From positions 15,228 through 79,227 of the forward strand of contig DASQHO010000062.1 in the NCBI GenBank assembly GCA_035632055.1: DNA of 64,000 nucleotides, read 5' to 3'. Under the pieces are notes generated by a model. It made no database searches, had not been told where the DNA came from, and saw nothing but the letters and a program-made list of their open reading frames with translations. A program made the position numbers and the translations under genes. The stretch comes from REEB95 sp035632055 (lineage in GTDB: Bacteria; Pseudomonadota; Alphaproteobacteria; ATCC43930; CGMCC-115725). Below, piece after piece: positions 33,842 through 42,894 of this stretch. Each line of letters starts with the position of its first letter. Within the stretch, counting starts at the first letter, position 1.

Positions 33842-35131
33842 ATGCTCGAGACCTATTTCCAGCTCAAGTCGAATGGCACGAATGTGCGCACCGAGGTGGT
33901 GGCGGGCCTCACCACCTTCCTCACCATGGCGTACATCGTCTTCGTCAATCCGATGATCTTGGGCGACGCCGGCATGGACAAAGGCGCGGTGTTCGTCGCG
34001 ACGTGCGTGGCCTCCGCCATCGGCACGCTGGTGATGGGTCTTTACGCCAACTATCCGCTCGCGTTGGCGCCGGGCATGGGCCTCAACGCCTATTTCACCT
34101 ACAGCGTCGTCAAGGGCCTGCACTATCCGTGGGAGGTGGCGCTCGGCGCAGTGTTCATCTCCGGCGTGCTGTTCATGGTGCTGAGCGTGACGCGCGTGCG
34201 GGAATGGATCGTCGACGCCATTCCACAATCGCAGAAGATGGCGATATCGGCCGGCGTCGGCTTGTTCCTCGGCATCATCGCACTCAAGAACGCCGGTATC
34301 GTCGTCGCCTCGCCCGACACCTTCGTGACGCTGGGCAATCTCAAGGCGCCGCCGACGCTGCTGGCGATCGGCGGATTCCTCCTCATGGTTGCGCTTGATG
34401 CGCGCAAGGTGCCCGGCGCGATCATTATCGCCATCCTGATCACCACAATCGCCGGTGTCCTGTTCGGTGTCTCGCCGTTCCTCGGCGTTGCCTCGCTGCC
34501 GCCGTCGGTCGCGCCGACCTTCCTCAAGCTCGACATCGGCGGCGCGCTCGACGCCGGCGTTCTGGTGATCGTCTTCGCATTCTTCTTCGTCGACCTGTTC
34601 GACAATACCGGCACGCTGGTCGGCGTCGCGCATCGTGCCGGCTTGATCCGCAAGGACGGCCACATTCCGCGGCTGCTGCGCGTCTTCGTGGCGGATTCGA
34701 CGGCGACGCTGGTCGGCTCGCTTCTCGGCACCTCGACCGTCACCAGCTACATCGAAAGTGCCGCGGGCGTGCGCGCCGGCGGCCGCACGGGCCTGGTCGG
34801 CGTTGTCGTAGCCATCCTGTTTCTGTTGACGCTGTTCTTCGCGCCGTTGGCCGAAACAGTTCCCGCCTATGCGACGGCACCGGCGCTGCTTTACGTCGCA
34901 TGCCTGATGGCGCGCGGCCTTGCGGAAGTGAATTGGGACGATCTCACCGAGTACGCGCCCGCGGTGGTCACGGCGATCGCCATGCCACTCACCTTCTCGA
35001 TCGCCAACGGCATCGCTTTTGGTTTCATCCTCTACGCCGCGATCAAGCTGCTCGCGGGCCGCACCAACGAAGCGAGCCCGGCGGTGATCGTGCTCGGCCT
35101 GCTGTTCCTCATCCGCTTCGTCGAGCTTTGA
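33842..35131 (+). CDS. NCS2 family nucleobase permease (AzgA/PbuG group)
   Basis: Inner-membrane proton symporter of 429 residues, most like the guanine-hypoxanthine/adenine branch of the NCS2 family. Family hallmarks are EVVAGLTTFLTMAYIVFVNP near residue 19, shown in part, ALAPGMGLNAYFTY near 76, and the second-repeat DLFDNTGTLVG near 250 that carries substrate-binding residues. Around twelve to fourteen hydrophobic segments are seen. A GGGGAAG site precedes the ATG at 33842. A structured intergenic RNA candidate and a strong terminator follow on the same strand. Confidence 0.92.
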   Translation: MLETYFQLKSNGTNVRTEVVAGLTTFLTMAYIVFVNPMILGDAGMDKGAVFVATCVASAIGTLVMGLYANYPLALAPGMGLNAYFTYSVVKGLHYPWEVALGAVFISGVLFMVLSVTRVREWIVDAIPQSQKMAISAGVGLFLGIIALKNAGIVVASPDTFVTLGNLKAPPTLLAIGGFLLMVALDARKVPGAIIIAILITTIAGVLFGVSPFLGVASLPPSVAPTFLKLDIGGALDAGVLVIVFAFFFVDLFDNTGTLVGVAHRAGLIRKDGHIPRLLRVFVADSTATLVGSLLGTSTVTSYIESAAGVRAGGRTGLVGVVVAILFLLTLFFAPLAETVPAYATAPALLYVACLMARGLAEVNWDDLTEYAPAVVTAIAMPLTFSIANGIAFGFILYAAIKLLAGRTNEASPAVIVLGLLFLIRFVEL

Positions 35132-35188
35132 CCCGCCACTGTCTCATAAATGATCAGTTGGTCATTAGAGCGGTTCCAGAAAATTTCA

Positions 35189-35379
35189 TTTGCGGTGACG
35201 TGCAGAATCCGCAAACATCCATCCCGCCATAAGCGGCGCACGCAAGAATGCGTCCGGGCCCAAGTTTAGGGAGGAAGTGTCGTCGTAAGACGGTGGGGGC
35301 GTCCCCTAAACCGACAAGCCGCTCCGAAAAAGGCGGCAAAGTCTTCTGGCAAGGCCATCTGGTCTTGCCAAATTTTTTA
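35189..35379 (+). ncRNA. Structured intergenic RNA candidate ending in an intrinsic terminator
   Basis: Five stem-loops follow one another: TTTGCGG/CCGCAAA (35189-35215); ACGCA-AGAA-TGCGT (35240-35253); GTTTAGGG/CCCTAAAC (35264-35311), enclosing CGTC-GTAA-GACG with a GNRA loop; GCCGC/GCGGC (35318-35337); and the terminator TGGCAAG/CTTGCCA (35347-35370) with a T-run. It may be an independent small RNA or a long 3' UTR of the purine permease gene. It does not look like SRP RNA, tmRNA or RNase P. No protein frame is convincing here. Confidence 0.5.
35347..35379 (+). terminator. Rho-independent terminator
   Basis: TGGCAAG pairs with CTTGCCA across a ten-base loop, followed directly by AATTTTTTA. 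The T-run is only on the plus strand, so it ends rightward transcripts from the permease gene or from the RNA candidate upstream. Confidence 0.85.
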
Positions 35380-35400
35380 TCCACAGGCTCAAACTAAAAA

Positions 35401-35952
35401 TTATTTCAGGTTGCGGGTGACGTGCCATGCGGGCTTGAGACGCAGCACGCGCGCATACGCCGGACAGGTCGCGACGTGCGCGCCCGGCAGGTAGCCCAGG
35501 CTCATCAGGAATTCGCCCACGATCTCGCCGCCGGTAAAGCGGAACGTCTCCTTGAACAGCCTGACCCACGCCGCCTTGGACCGCGGATGGTGTGTGTCGA
35601 GCCAATGTGCGAAAGAGCCGTGACTGGCGCGGATCGCCTTCAGCCGACGCGCATTTTCGATCACTGCCTCGATCTTGAGCCGGTTGCGGATGATGCTGGC
35701 GTCGTTGAGCAGCCGGCGGATATCGCGCGCGCCGAAACGCGCGACCTTGTCGATGTCGTAATTGGCAAAGGCCCGGGCAAAGGCCGCGCGTTTCTTCAAC
35801 ACCGTGAGCCACGACAGGCCGGCCTGGTTGATCTCGAGGGCTAGGCGCTCGAACAGAATAGCGTCGTCGCGCGCCGGAACACCGTATTCGCCATCGTGAT
35901 AAGGACCGTGGAACTCGTGGCCCGGCGCCTCGCGGCAATATTTGGCGCTCAT
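35401..35952 (-). CDS. tag: DNA-3-methyladenine glycosylase I
   Basis: Base-excision repair enzyme of 183 residues that removes 3-methyladenine from alkylated DNA. The zinc ligands of Tag are conserved in spacing: C6 and H19 (in YHDGEYG) near the N-terminus, and H159-x3-C163 (HVATC) near the C-terminus. The middle holds the helix-hairpin-helix region. The ATG at 35952 forms an ATGA overlap with the stop of the DUF1467 gene, deciding it over a long upstream frame extension. Function is well supported by the metal-site pattern. Confidence 0.9.
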   Translation of the reverse strand: MSAKYCREAPGHEFHGPYHDGEYGVPARDDAILFERLALEINQAGLSWLTVLKKRAAFARAFANYDIDKVARFGARDIRRLLNDASIIRNRLKIEAVIENARRLKAIRASHGSFAHWLDTHHPRSKAAWVRLFKETFRFTGGEIVGEFLMSLGYLPGAHVATCPAYARVLRLKPAWHVTRNLK

Positions 35953-36194
35953 CCGTAGGTCTCGGTACGGATGCGCGCCAGCTCCCACAGCAGGCCGAAG
36001 CGGATGACGTACCACAACCCCAAGGCGATAAAGCTGGTGATGATCGCCTTCGCCAGCAGATGCGGATGCGCCGGCGCACCGGCGTCGTGGCCTTGGTCGC
36101 TTTCGTTCGCTGGCTTCACGCCCCACGGCAGCACGGCGAACAGGGTAATCCACCAGACAAGGATGTAGAGCGCGATATTGAAGAACCAGTTCAT
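35949..36194 (-). CDS. DUF1467 family membrane protein
   Basis: Short inner-membrane protein of 81 residues with two hydrophobic segments (IALYILVWWITLFAVLPWGV and AIITSFIALGLWYVIRFGLL). The motif W-W-I-T-L-F-x2-L-P-W-G is the signature of DUF1467, a family nearly confined to alphaproteobacteria and often found beside mce and proS. Function is unknown. Coupled to tag by a four-base overlap. Its presence between mce and proS preserves the ancestral order, with mmsA, tag and the permease as interruptions. Confidence 0.9.
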   Translation of the reverse strand: MNWFFNIALYILVWWITLFAVLPWGVKPANESDQGHDAGAPAHPHLLAKAIITSFIALGLWYVIRFGLLWELARIRTETYG

Positions 36195-36240
36195 GACCGA
36201 AACCCAGCGCGAATCTTCGTTGCGTCGATGACTTCCCTTC

Positions 36241-37734
36241 TCACCGCAACGTCGGCATGACGAATTCGGCGCCGGCGCGAATGCCCTTCGGCCAGCGCGA
36301 CGTCACTTCCTTGAGTCGCGTGTAGAAACGGACGCCTTCCGACCCGTGCATGTGATGATCGCCGAACAGCGAATGCTTCCAGCCGCCGAACGAGTGGAAA
36401 GCGACCGGCACGGGGATCGGCACATTGACGCCGACCATGCCGATCTGGACGCGGGTAGCGAAATCGCGCGCCGCATCGCCGTCGCGTGTAAAAATCGCAG
36501 TGCCGTTCCCGAATTCGTGCGCGTTGACCAAGCCGAGCGCTTGTTCGTAATTGGGTGCGCGCACCACCGACAGCACCGGACCGAAGATCTCTTCCTTATA
36601 GATGCGCATCGAGGGCGTGACCTGATCGAACAGGCACCCTCCGAGGAAGAAGCCTTTCTCGTAGCCCTGGAGTTTCAGGTCGCGACCGTCGACCACCAGC
36701 TTGGCGCCTTCCTTGATACCCAGGTCGACGTAGCCTTTGACGCGGTCATAAGCCTGCTTGGTGACCAGCGGTCCCATCTCGGCGTCGGGATCGGTGTAGG
36801 GACCGATCTTGAGGCCGCGCACACGCGGAGCAAGTTTGGCGATCAATTGGTCGCCCGCGGCGCCGACCGCGACAGCAACCGAGATCGCCATGCAGCGCTC
36901 GCCGGCCGAGCCGTAAGCCGCACCCATGAGCGCATCGGTTGCCTGGTCCATGTCGGCATCAGGCATCACGACCATGTGGTTCTTGGCGCCGCCCAGCGCC
37001 TGCACGCGCTTTCCGGTGGCCGTGCCAGTCCGATAAACATATTCCGCAATGGGAGTCGAGCCGACGAAGCTGACGGCGGCGATCTCGGGATGGGCGAGGA
37101 TCGCGTCGACCGCTTCCTTGTCGCCGTTGACGACGTTGAGCACGCCGGCCGGTGCACCCGCTTCGAGCAACAGCTTCCCAAGGAGCAGCGGCGCCGACGG
37201 ATCGCGCTCGCTCGGCTTCAGCACGAAGGTGTTGCCGCAGGCGATCGCCACTGGAAACATCCACATCGGCACCATCGCCGGGAAATTGAACGGCGTGATC
37301 CCGGCGCAGACGCCGAGCGGCTGGCGCACCGAATAGCAATCGACATTGGTGCCGACGTTTTCGGAGAACTCGCCCTTGAGGAGATGCGGGATGCCACACG
37401 CGAACTCGACCACCTCGATGCCGCGCGTGACTTCGCCGGTGGCATCGCCCAGCACCTTGCCGTGCTCGGCGCCGATCATGCGCGCCAGTTCGTCGCGATG
37501 CCTCTCTAGCAACTCCTTGTATTTGAAAAGAATTCTCGCCCTCGCCAGCGGCGTCATGCGCGCCCAGCCGGGGAACGCCGCCTTGGCGTTCTGCACCGCC
37601 GCGTCGATCTCGGCGGCAGTCGCTAGCGCGACGCGACTGGTGATTTCACCGGTTGCCGGATTGTAGACGTCGGAAAAGCGCCCGTGGCCGTTGCCCACCG
37701 GCTTGCCGCCGACGAAATGGCCCAATTCAGTCAT
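36241..37734 (-). CDS. mmsA: Methylmalonate-semialdehyde dehydrogenase, CoA-acylating
   Basis: NAD- and CoA-dependent aldehyde dehydrogenase of 497 residues that converts methylmalonate semialdehyde to propionyl-CoA in valine catabolism, or malonate semialdehyde to acetyl-CoA in inositol catabolism. The catalytic cysteine is in GSAGERCMAISVAV near residue 280, and FNFPAMVPMWMFPVAIACGN marks the MmsA/IolA subfamily. It lies directly downstream of mce on the same strand, a sensible pair because propionyl-CoA carboxylation yields the epimerase substrate. Confidence 0.95.
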   Translation of the reverse strand: MTELGHFVGGKPVGNGHGRFSDVYNPATGEITSRVALATAAEIDAAVQNAKAAFPGWARMTPLARARILFKYKELLERHRDELARMIGAEHGKVLGDATGEVTRGIEVVEFACGIPHLLKGEFSENVGTNVDCYSVRQPLGVCAGITPFNFPAMVPMWMFPVAIACGNTFVLKPSERDPSAPLLLGKLLLEAGAPAGVLNVVNGDKEAVDAILAHPEIAAVSFVGSTPIAEYVYRTGTATGKRVQALGGAKNHMVVMPDADMDQATDALMGAAYGSAGERCMAISVAVAVGAAGDQLIAKLAPRVRGLKIGPYTDPDAEMGPLVTKQAYDRVKGYVDLGIKEGAKLVVDGRDLKLQGYEKGFFLGGCLFDQVTPSMRIYKEEIFGPVLSVVRAPNYEQALGLVNAHEFGNGTAIFTRDGDAARDFATRVQIGMVGVNVPIPVPVAFHSFGGWKHSLFGDHHMHGSEGVRFYTRLKEVTSRWPKGIRAGAEFVMPTLR

Positions 37735-37794
37735 GCCTCCGCCTCCCTGCGTACGGCATTGTTCTATTGATCGGGCGATAGCCTAAAGCAATCT

Positions 37795-38199
37795 CTAGAC
37801 TTCTTCGAGTTCGATCAGCGTGCCGCAGAAATCCTTGGGATGCAAAAACAGCACTGGTTTTCCGTGCGCGCCGATCGTCGGCTCGCCATCGCCCAGGACG
37901 CGCATACCCTCGCCTTCGAGCTTGTCGCGCGCCTCCAGGATGTCCTCGACCTCGTAGCATAGATGATGCAGGCCGCCGGCTGGATTACGTTCAAGAAAGG
38001 TTCGCACCGGCGATTTCTCGCCCATAGGCTCCAGCAGCTCGATCTTGGTGTTCGGCAGCGTGACGAACACAGTCGTGACACCGTGCGCGGGCAGCGGCAC
38101 CGGCTCCGACACCTGCGCGCCGAGCATCTCGCGGTAGAGTTTGGCCGCCGCCTTGACGTCCGGCACGACGATGGCGACGTGGTTGAGCCGTCCGATCAT
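37795..38199 (-). CDS. mce: Methylmalonyl-CoA epimerase
   Basis: A 134-residue vicinal-oxygen-chelate protein that interconverts the 2R and 2S forms of methylmalonyl-CoA in propionate breakdown. The double beta-alpha-beta-beta-beta fold and metal ligands are seen as H7 (LNHVAIVV), E55-type glutamate in KIELLEP, H78-type histidine in GGLHHLCYEV and the final glutamate in GTLIELEEV. Its ATG overlaps the RNase J stop by four bases (ATGA), making it the last gene of the long nuo-birA-coaX-rnj block. Confidence 0.95.
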   Translation of the reverse strand: MIGRLNHVAIVVPDVKAAAKLYREMLGAQVSEPVPLPAHGVTTVFVTLPNTKIELLEPMGEKSPVRTFLERNPAGGLHHLCYEVEDILEARDKLEGEGMRVLGDGEPTIGAHGKPVLFLHPKDFCGTLIELEEV

Positions 38200-39872
38200 C
38201 CTGTGCCTCCGCCGATCCGCACCAGATGCACCTGCGTCACCGGCTTCTTGCCGTGCCAGTCGCGCAACGAGCGGCGGATGGCGAGCCGCGCCGCTTCGCG
38301 CACCTTGTCGTCATCGCGGCGGTCGCGCGCACCGAGTTCGTCCAACGCTTGTGCCACGCGCGCCGCCAGCGCCTCGCCGGAATCGTCGCTCGGCACGCCT
38401 TCGACCGAAACCTGCGGCGGCGCCAGCAGCCTGCCGGCGCGATCCATCACCAGCGTCGCCAGCGCCGCGCCGTTGAACACCATGCGCTGGCGGTTCTTGA
38501 GGGTTTCGCCTTTGGCGTCGAGCAACGTATTGGCGTCGGCGGCGAGCCGCCCGGTCGGCACTTCACCGACGACTGAGGCAGGCCCAGGCGCAAGCTTCAC
38601 CACCTCGCCGTTGCGTGTCACCACCGTCTGGCTCACCTGGCATTGCTCGGCCAGCCGCGCCTGCGCCAGCAGATGCCGCGTCTCGCCGTGCACCGGCACC
38701 GCGATCTTGGGCCGCACCGTCTGGTACATGCGGATGAGTTCGTCCTGCGCAGGATGGCCGGAGACGTGCACCGGCGCATCGTGCTCGGTGACGATCTCGA
38801 CGCCGAGCGAAGCCAGTGCGTTGTGCAGCCGGCCGATGGCGCGCTCGTTGCCAGGAATGATGCGCGACGAGAAAATCGCGCAGTCGCCCTCTTCGAGTAC
38901 GATTTCGGGATGCTCGTCGGCGGCGATGCGCACCAGCGCCGAGCGCGGCTCGCCCTGGCTGCCGGTGCAGATCAGCAGCACTTTTTCGCGCGGCAGATAC
39001 GATGCCTCTTCCTCGGTGAGGAACGGCGGCACGCCCTGGAGATAGCCGGTCTCGCGCGCAGCGTGCTCGATGCGCCAGAGCGAGCGGCCAACCAGCGCCG
39101 CGTGGCGGTCGTGAGCCTGCGCCGCAGCAGCAATCGAGGCCAGCCGCGCGACGTTGGACGCGAAGCATGCGACGGCGACGCGGTTCTTCTTTCGGCCGAC
39201 GAGGTCGATCAGCGTCTTACGCACGTCGGCTTCGGAACCCGACTCTCCCGGCCGCAGTGCATTGGTCGAATCGCAGATCATGGCGAGAACGCCTTCGTCG
39301 CCAAGGCGCCGCAGCGCCGCCATATCCGAAAGATCGCCGACCAGCGGATCGGGATCGAACTTCCAGTCGCCGGTGTGCAGCACGGTGCCGAGCGGCGTGC
39401 GCAGCACCACCGCATTGGGCTCGGGGATCGAATGCGTCAACGTTATCAATTCGATTTCAAAGGGTCCGACGCTGAACTTGCCCGACAGCGGTACTTCGGT
39501 GATCGGCACCTGATGCTCGAGGCCCGCCTCGATCAGCTTGAGGCGCAGCACCGCGGCGGTGAACGGCGTCGCGTAGACCGGACACTTGAAGCGCGGCCAG
39601 AGATACTGGATAGCGCCGATATGGTCTTCATGCGCGTGGGTGACGATCAAGCCGTCGAGGGCGTCGGCACGCGCTTCGATGAACGCGGGATCGGGCATGA
39701 TGACGTCGACGCCCGGCAGCGTATCGTCGGCGAACGAGATGCCGCAATCAACCATCAGCCAGCGGCCCCTATAGCCGTAGAGCGATAGGTTCATGCCGAT
39801 TTCGCCGACCCCGCCCAGCGCCAAAAAGGCGAGCTCGTCGGGACGGTTGGGTGCGGGCGCGGCGCCGTTCAT
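38196..39872 (-). CDS. rnj: Ribonuclease J
   Basis: Metallo-beta-lactamase/beta-CASP ribonuclease of 558 residues with 5'-3' exonuclease and endonuclease activity on RNA. The zinc-binding HAHEDHIGA (79-87) is clear. Further motifs include HTGDWKFDP, CDSTNA, CTGSQGEP and the beta-CASP HVSGHPAQDE. Alphaproteobacteria carry both RNase E and RNase J. The ATG at 39872 overlaps the coaX stop (ATGA), preferred to a longer upstream frame. Confidence 0.95.
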   Translation of the reverse strand: MNGAAPAPNRPDELAFLALGGVGEIGMNLSLYGYRGRWLMVDCGISFADDTLPGVDVIMPDPAFIEARADALDGLIVTHAHEDHIGAIQYLWPRFKCPVYATPFTAAVLRLKLIEAGLEHQVPITEVPLSGKFSVGPFEIELITLTHSIPEPNAVVLRTPLGTVLHTGDWKFDPDPLVGDLSDMAALRRLGDEGVLAMICDSTNALRPGESGSEADVRKTLIDLVGRKKNRVAVACFASNVARLASIAAAAQAHDRHAALVGRSLWRIEHAARETGYLQGVPPFLTEEEASYLPREKVLLICTGSQGEPRSALVRIAADEHPEIVLEEGDCAIFSSRIIPGNERAIGRLHNALASLGVEIVTEHDAPVHVSGHPAQDELIRMYQTVRPKIAVPVHGETRHLLAQARLAEQCQVSQTVVTRNGEVVKLAPGPASVVGEVPTGRLAADANTLLDAKGETLKNRQRMVFNGAALATLVMDRAGRLLAPPQVSVEGVPSDDSGEALAARVAQALDELGARDRRDDDKVREAARLAIRRSLRDWHGKKPVTQVHLVRIGGGTG

Positions 39873-40672
39873 GCCTTGCGAGCGCGCCCCCTGGGCTTGG
39901 CCGCCGCCAAATTGCGCTGCGCGATCAGCCGCAGGCCCCACAGTGTCAAATGCAGATCGGTGCGCTCGATCGCCGGCGTTGCGCCATCGAACAACGGCGC
40001 CAATCCGCCCGTGGCAATCGTGCGCATCTTCCTGCCGTATTCCTTGCGGATGCGCGCCACCAGCCCTTCAATCAGCGCGACATAGCCCCAATAGATGCCC
40101 GATTGCATGCAGGCGACGGTACTGGTGCCGATTACCTTCTCGCTGCGGCGGATCGGCACCATCGGCAGCTTGGCTGCCGCTTGGTGCAGTGCCTGGAGCG
40201 ACAAGTTCACGCCGGGCGCGATCACACCGCCGCAGTAATTGCCGTCGCCGTCGACGACGTCAAAGGTCGTCGCGGTGCCGAAATCGACGACGATCAGCGG
40301 CCCGCCGTAACGATCATGCGCCGCCACGGTGTTGACCAGCCGATCGGCGCCGACTTCTTCGGCGCGATCGACCAACGCCTTGGTGCCGAGCTCGACGCCC
40401 GGCTCACCGACAACCAAAGGCTCGGTCCGGCAATAGTGCCGGCACAGCAGGCGCAGGTTGAAATTCGCCTCGGGCACGACGCTGGCGATGATGGCGCGGT
40501 CGAGCCGTGCACGCGACAGCTTCTCCAACGCCAGCAGATGGTCGAGCCAGACGACATATTCGTCCGAAGTGCGGTGGGGATTCGTGGCGATGCGCCACGT
40601 GCCCTTGAGCTTGGCGCCGTCCCACGCGGCGAAGACCGTGTTGGTGTTGTTGGCGTTGATGGCAAGCAGCAT
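39869..40672 (-). CDS. coaX: Type III pantothenate kinase
   Basis: Pantothenate kinase of the ASKHA fold, 267 residues, first step of coenzyme A synthesis. Motifs are the phosphate loop at the N-terminus, GADRLVNTVAAH, VVDFGTATTFDVV and GGVIAPG. The phosphate loop reads AINANNTNT where most members have AIDxGNTNT, so the usual aspartate is asparagine at residue 6. It may still be active, as other conserved parts are intact. The ATG at 40672 starts eight bases after the birA stop. Confidence 0.93.
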   Translation of the reverse strand: MLLAINANNTNTVFAAWDGAKLKGTWRIATNPHRTSDEYVVWLDHLLALEKLSRARLDRAIIASVVPEANFNLRLLCRHYCRTEPLVVGEPGVELGTKALVDRAEEVGADRLVNTVAAHDRYGGPLIVVDFGTATTFDVVDGDGNYCGGVIAPGVNLSLQALHQAAAKLPMVPIRRSEKVIGTSTVACMQSGIYWGYVALIEGLVARIRKEYGRKMRTIATGGLAPLFDGATPAIERTDLHLTLWGLRLIAQRNLAAAKPRGRARKA

Positions 40673-40680
40673 GCGATCTC

Positions 40681-41433
40681 CTAGCCTTCCACCACCGTCG
40701 GAAACACGTCGCCGGCGGCGATGCAGCGCCGGCCGCCGGGAATATCGAGCAGCAGCAGGCCGTCGTCGTCGAGCCCGGCGAAACGGCCTTCGATCGTCTC
40801 GCCTGGCAGGTGCGCGCGCAGCGGCTGTCCGAGGCCGGCGGCGCGCTTGAGCCAAGCCCGCCGTAACCCGGCGAAACCATCGCCGCGCCACCGCTCATAC
40901 CAAAGCGCGAGCGCCGGTGCGAGCGCGACGAGAAACGCCTCCGGCGCGACCGCCAGCCCCGTCGTCGCCTTGAGCGAGGTGGCCGGGAATTCGGTATCGC
41001 TGGGATGTACGGCCAGGTTTACGCCGATGCCGACCACGACAAACCCGAGCCGCCCCACTACGTCGCCTTCGCTTTCGAGCAGGATGCCGGCAACCTTGCG
41101 TCCGCCCAACAGCACGTCGTTGGGCCACTTGAGCGTGACTTCCACCCGCGCGAAATGCCGGATGGCATCCGCGATCGCCAGCGCAGCGGCAAATCCGAGC
41201 TGCGCCGCGCGCGAAACATGCACGTCGGGCCGCAGCACCAGCGACGCATGAAGATTGTCCGGCGCCGATATCCAGGTCCTTCCGTGGCGGCCGCGGCCCG
41301 CGGTCTGCTCGCGCGCGGTGACGAGCGTGCCTTCTGGCGCGCCATCGCGCGCCAGGCGTCTGGCTTCGTCATTGGTACTGGCAAGCGTGTCGAACGCGGC
41401 GAGCCGAAAGAACGGCGGCAGCGGGTCGGTCAT
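40681..41433 (-). CDS. birA: Biotin--[acetyl-CoA-carboxylase] ligase
   Basis: Biotin protein ligase of 250 residues that activates biotin as biotinyl-AMP and attaches it to carboxyl carrier protein. The adenylate-binding GRGRHGRTW (46-54) and KWPNDVLLGGRKVAGIL (near 102) are conserved. The N-terminal DNA-binding domain of the enterobacterial repressor is missing, so it is a ligase only and cannot regulate the bio genes of this window as BirA does in E. coli. Its start overlaps nuoN by four bases. Confidence 0.95.
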   Translation of the reverse strand: MTDPLPPFFRLAAFDTLASTNDEARRLARDGAPEGTLVTAREQTAGRGRHGRTWISAPDNLHASLVLRPDVHVSRAAQLGFAAALAIADAIRHFARVEVTLKWPNDVLLGGRKVAGILLESEGDVVGRLGFVVVGIGVNLAVHPSDTEFPATSLKATTGLAVAPEAFLVALAPALALWYERWRGDGFAGLRRAWLKRAAGLGQPLRAHLPGETIEGRFAGLDDDGLLLLDIPGGRRCIAAGDVFPTVVEG

Positions 41434-42890
41434 CCCGGGAAGAGCGTGGCGGCGACGGCATCGGCGCCGTTGAGGAGTGGCCCCGGCCAGACGATGAAGA
41501 ACAGGATGATCACTGCGCAGACCAGCACCACCATCGCAACTTCGCCGCCGAACGGCCGGTCGAAGGCGCCGCGTGGCTCGTCGAAATACATCACCTTGAC
41601 GATGCGCAGATAGTAATAGGCGCCAACCACGCTGGTGAGCACGCCGAGGACCGCCAGAATCGGCAGGCCGGCATTGATCGCCGCCATGAAGACGTAGAGC
41701 TTGGCAAAGAATCCGGCGAGCGGCGGAATGCCTGCGAGCGAGAACATGAAGATGGCGAGTGCCAGCGCCAGGGCTGGATGGGTGCGCGACAGGCCGGCGA
41801 GGTCGTCAATGCCTTCGACCATCTTGCTGTCGCGCCGCATGCATAGAATCACCGCGAAGGTGCCGGCGTTCATGAACAGATAGATCGCCAGATAGACCAG
41901 CACACCGCGCACCCCTGCGGCGCTCCCCGCCGCGAGCCCGATGAGGGCGTAGCCAACGTGCCCGATCGAGGAATAGGCCATCAGCCGCTTGATGTTGCTT
42001 TGCGCGATGGCGGCGAAAGCGCCCCACGCCATTGAGGCGAGCGAGATGACCCAGATGATCTGCTGCCAATCCGCCGACAGGCCGCCGAAAGGCTGCAGCA
42101 TGACGCGCAGGAACAGTGTTAGCGCGGCGATCTTAGGCGCAACCGAAAAGAAGGCGGTCACTGGCGTCGGCGCGCCTTCATAGACGTCCGGCGTCCACAT
42201 GTGGAACGGCACCGCCGACACCTTAAATGCGAGACCGACAGAGATGAACACGATGCCGGTGATTAATCCGACACCATTACCGCCACCGTGCGCGAAAAGC
42301 TTAGCCAGGCTGTCGAAACTGGTCGTGCCGGCGAAGCCGTAGACCATCGAGGCGCCGAACAGAAGCATGCCCGAGGCGACCGCACCGAGGACGAAGTATT
42401 TGAGGCCCGCCTCGGTCGAACGCACGTCGTCGCGCGCGAACGCTGCCAGCACGTAAAGCGCCAAGCTTTGCAGCTCGAGCCCGAGATAGAGGGCGATCAG
42501 ATCGTTGGCCGCGATCATCATCATCATGCCGGCGGTGGCGATCAGCACCAGCACCGGGAATTCGATTCGCGCGATGCCCTCGCGCTCGTTGAAGCGCATG
42601 GCGATCAACAGCGATAGGACCGAGCCGATGATCACCAGCGTCTGGGTGAAGACACCGAGGCCGTCGCTGACGAACATGCCGAAGAGGCCGACCTGCCGGG
42701 CGGTCGCGCCGGTGCTCCACACCGGTTGCAGCAGGATCGCAAGCGTCACCACCAGCGCCAGGACGCAGAGCCAGCTGACCAACCGGACGGAGCGTGTTCC
42801 GGCGTAAACGCCCACCAGGAGAAGCAGCATCGCCGCGCCGCCGAGGAACATCTCGGGCAGGACGATGAGAAAATCGGGTGCGGCGGTCAT
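41430..42890 (-). CDS. nuoN: NADH-quinone oxidoreductase subunit N
   Basis: Antiporter-like membrane subunit of respiratory complex I, 486 residues with about fourteen helices. It belongs to the Mrp-antiporter-related set of L, M and N that carry protons. The lysine-bearing segment in LAFKVSAVPFHMWTPDVYEGAPTPVTAF, shown here by its ends LAFKVSAVPFH and TPDVYEGAPTPV, and YSSIGHVGYALIG are typical. It is the last nuo gene; birA overlaps its end and nuoM lies four bases upstream. Confidence 0.97.
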   Translation of the reverse strand: MTAAPDFLIVLPEMFLGGAAMLLLLVGVYAGTRSVRLVSWLCVLALVVTLAILLQPVWSTGATARQVGLFGMFVSDGLGVFTQTLVIIGSVLSLLIAMRFNEREGIARIEFPVLVLIATAGMMMMIAANDLIALYLGLELQSLALYVLAAFARDDVRSTEAGLKYFVLGAVASGMLLFGASMVYGFAGTTSFDSLAKLFAHGGGNGVGLITGIVFISVGLAFKVSAVPFHMWTPDVYEGAPTPVTAFFSVAPKIAALTLFLRVMLQPFGGLSADWQQIIWVISLASMAWGAFAAIAQSNIKRLMAYSSIGHVGYALIGLAAGSAAGVRGVLVYLAIYLFMNAGTFAVILCMRRDSKMVEGIDDLAGLSRTHPALALALAIFMFSLAGIPPLAGFFAKLYVFMAAINAGLPILAVLGVLTSVVGAYYYLRIVKVMYFDEPRGAFDRPFGGEVAMVVLVCAVIILFFIVWPGPLLNGADAVAATLFPG

Positions 42891-42894
42891 CGCG

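Noticed and set aside
33470..34663. 397-codon frame on the minus strand
   Set aside because: Shadow of the NCS2 permease and the 5' part of proS; composition is charged and repetitive with no domain.
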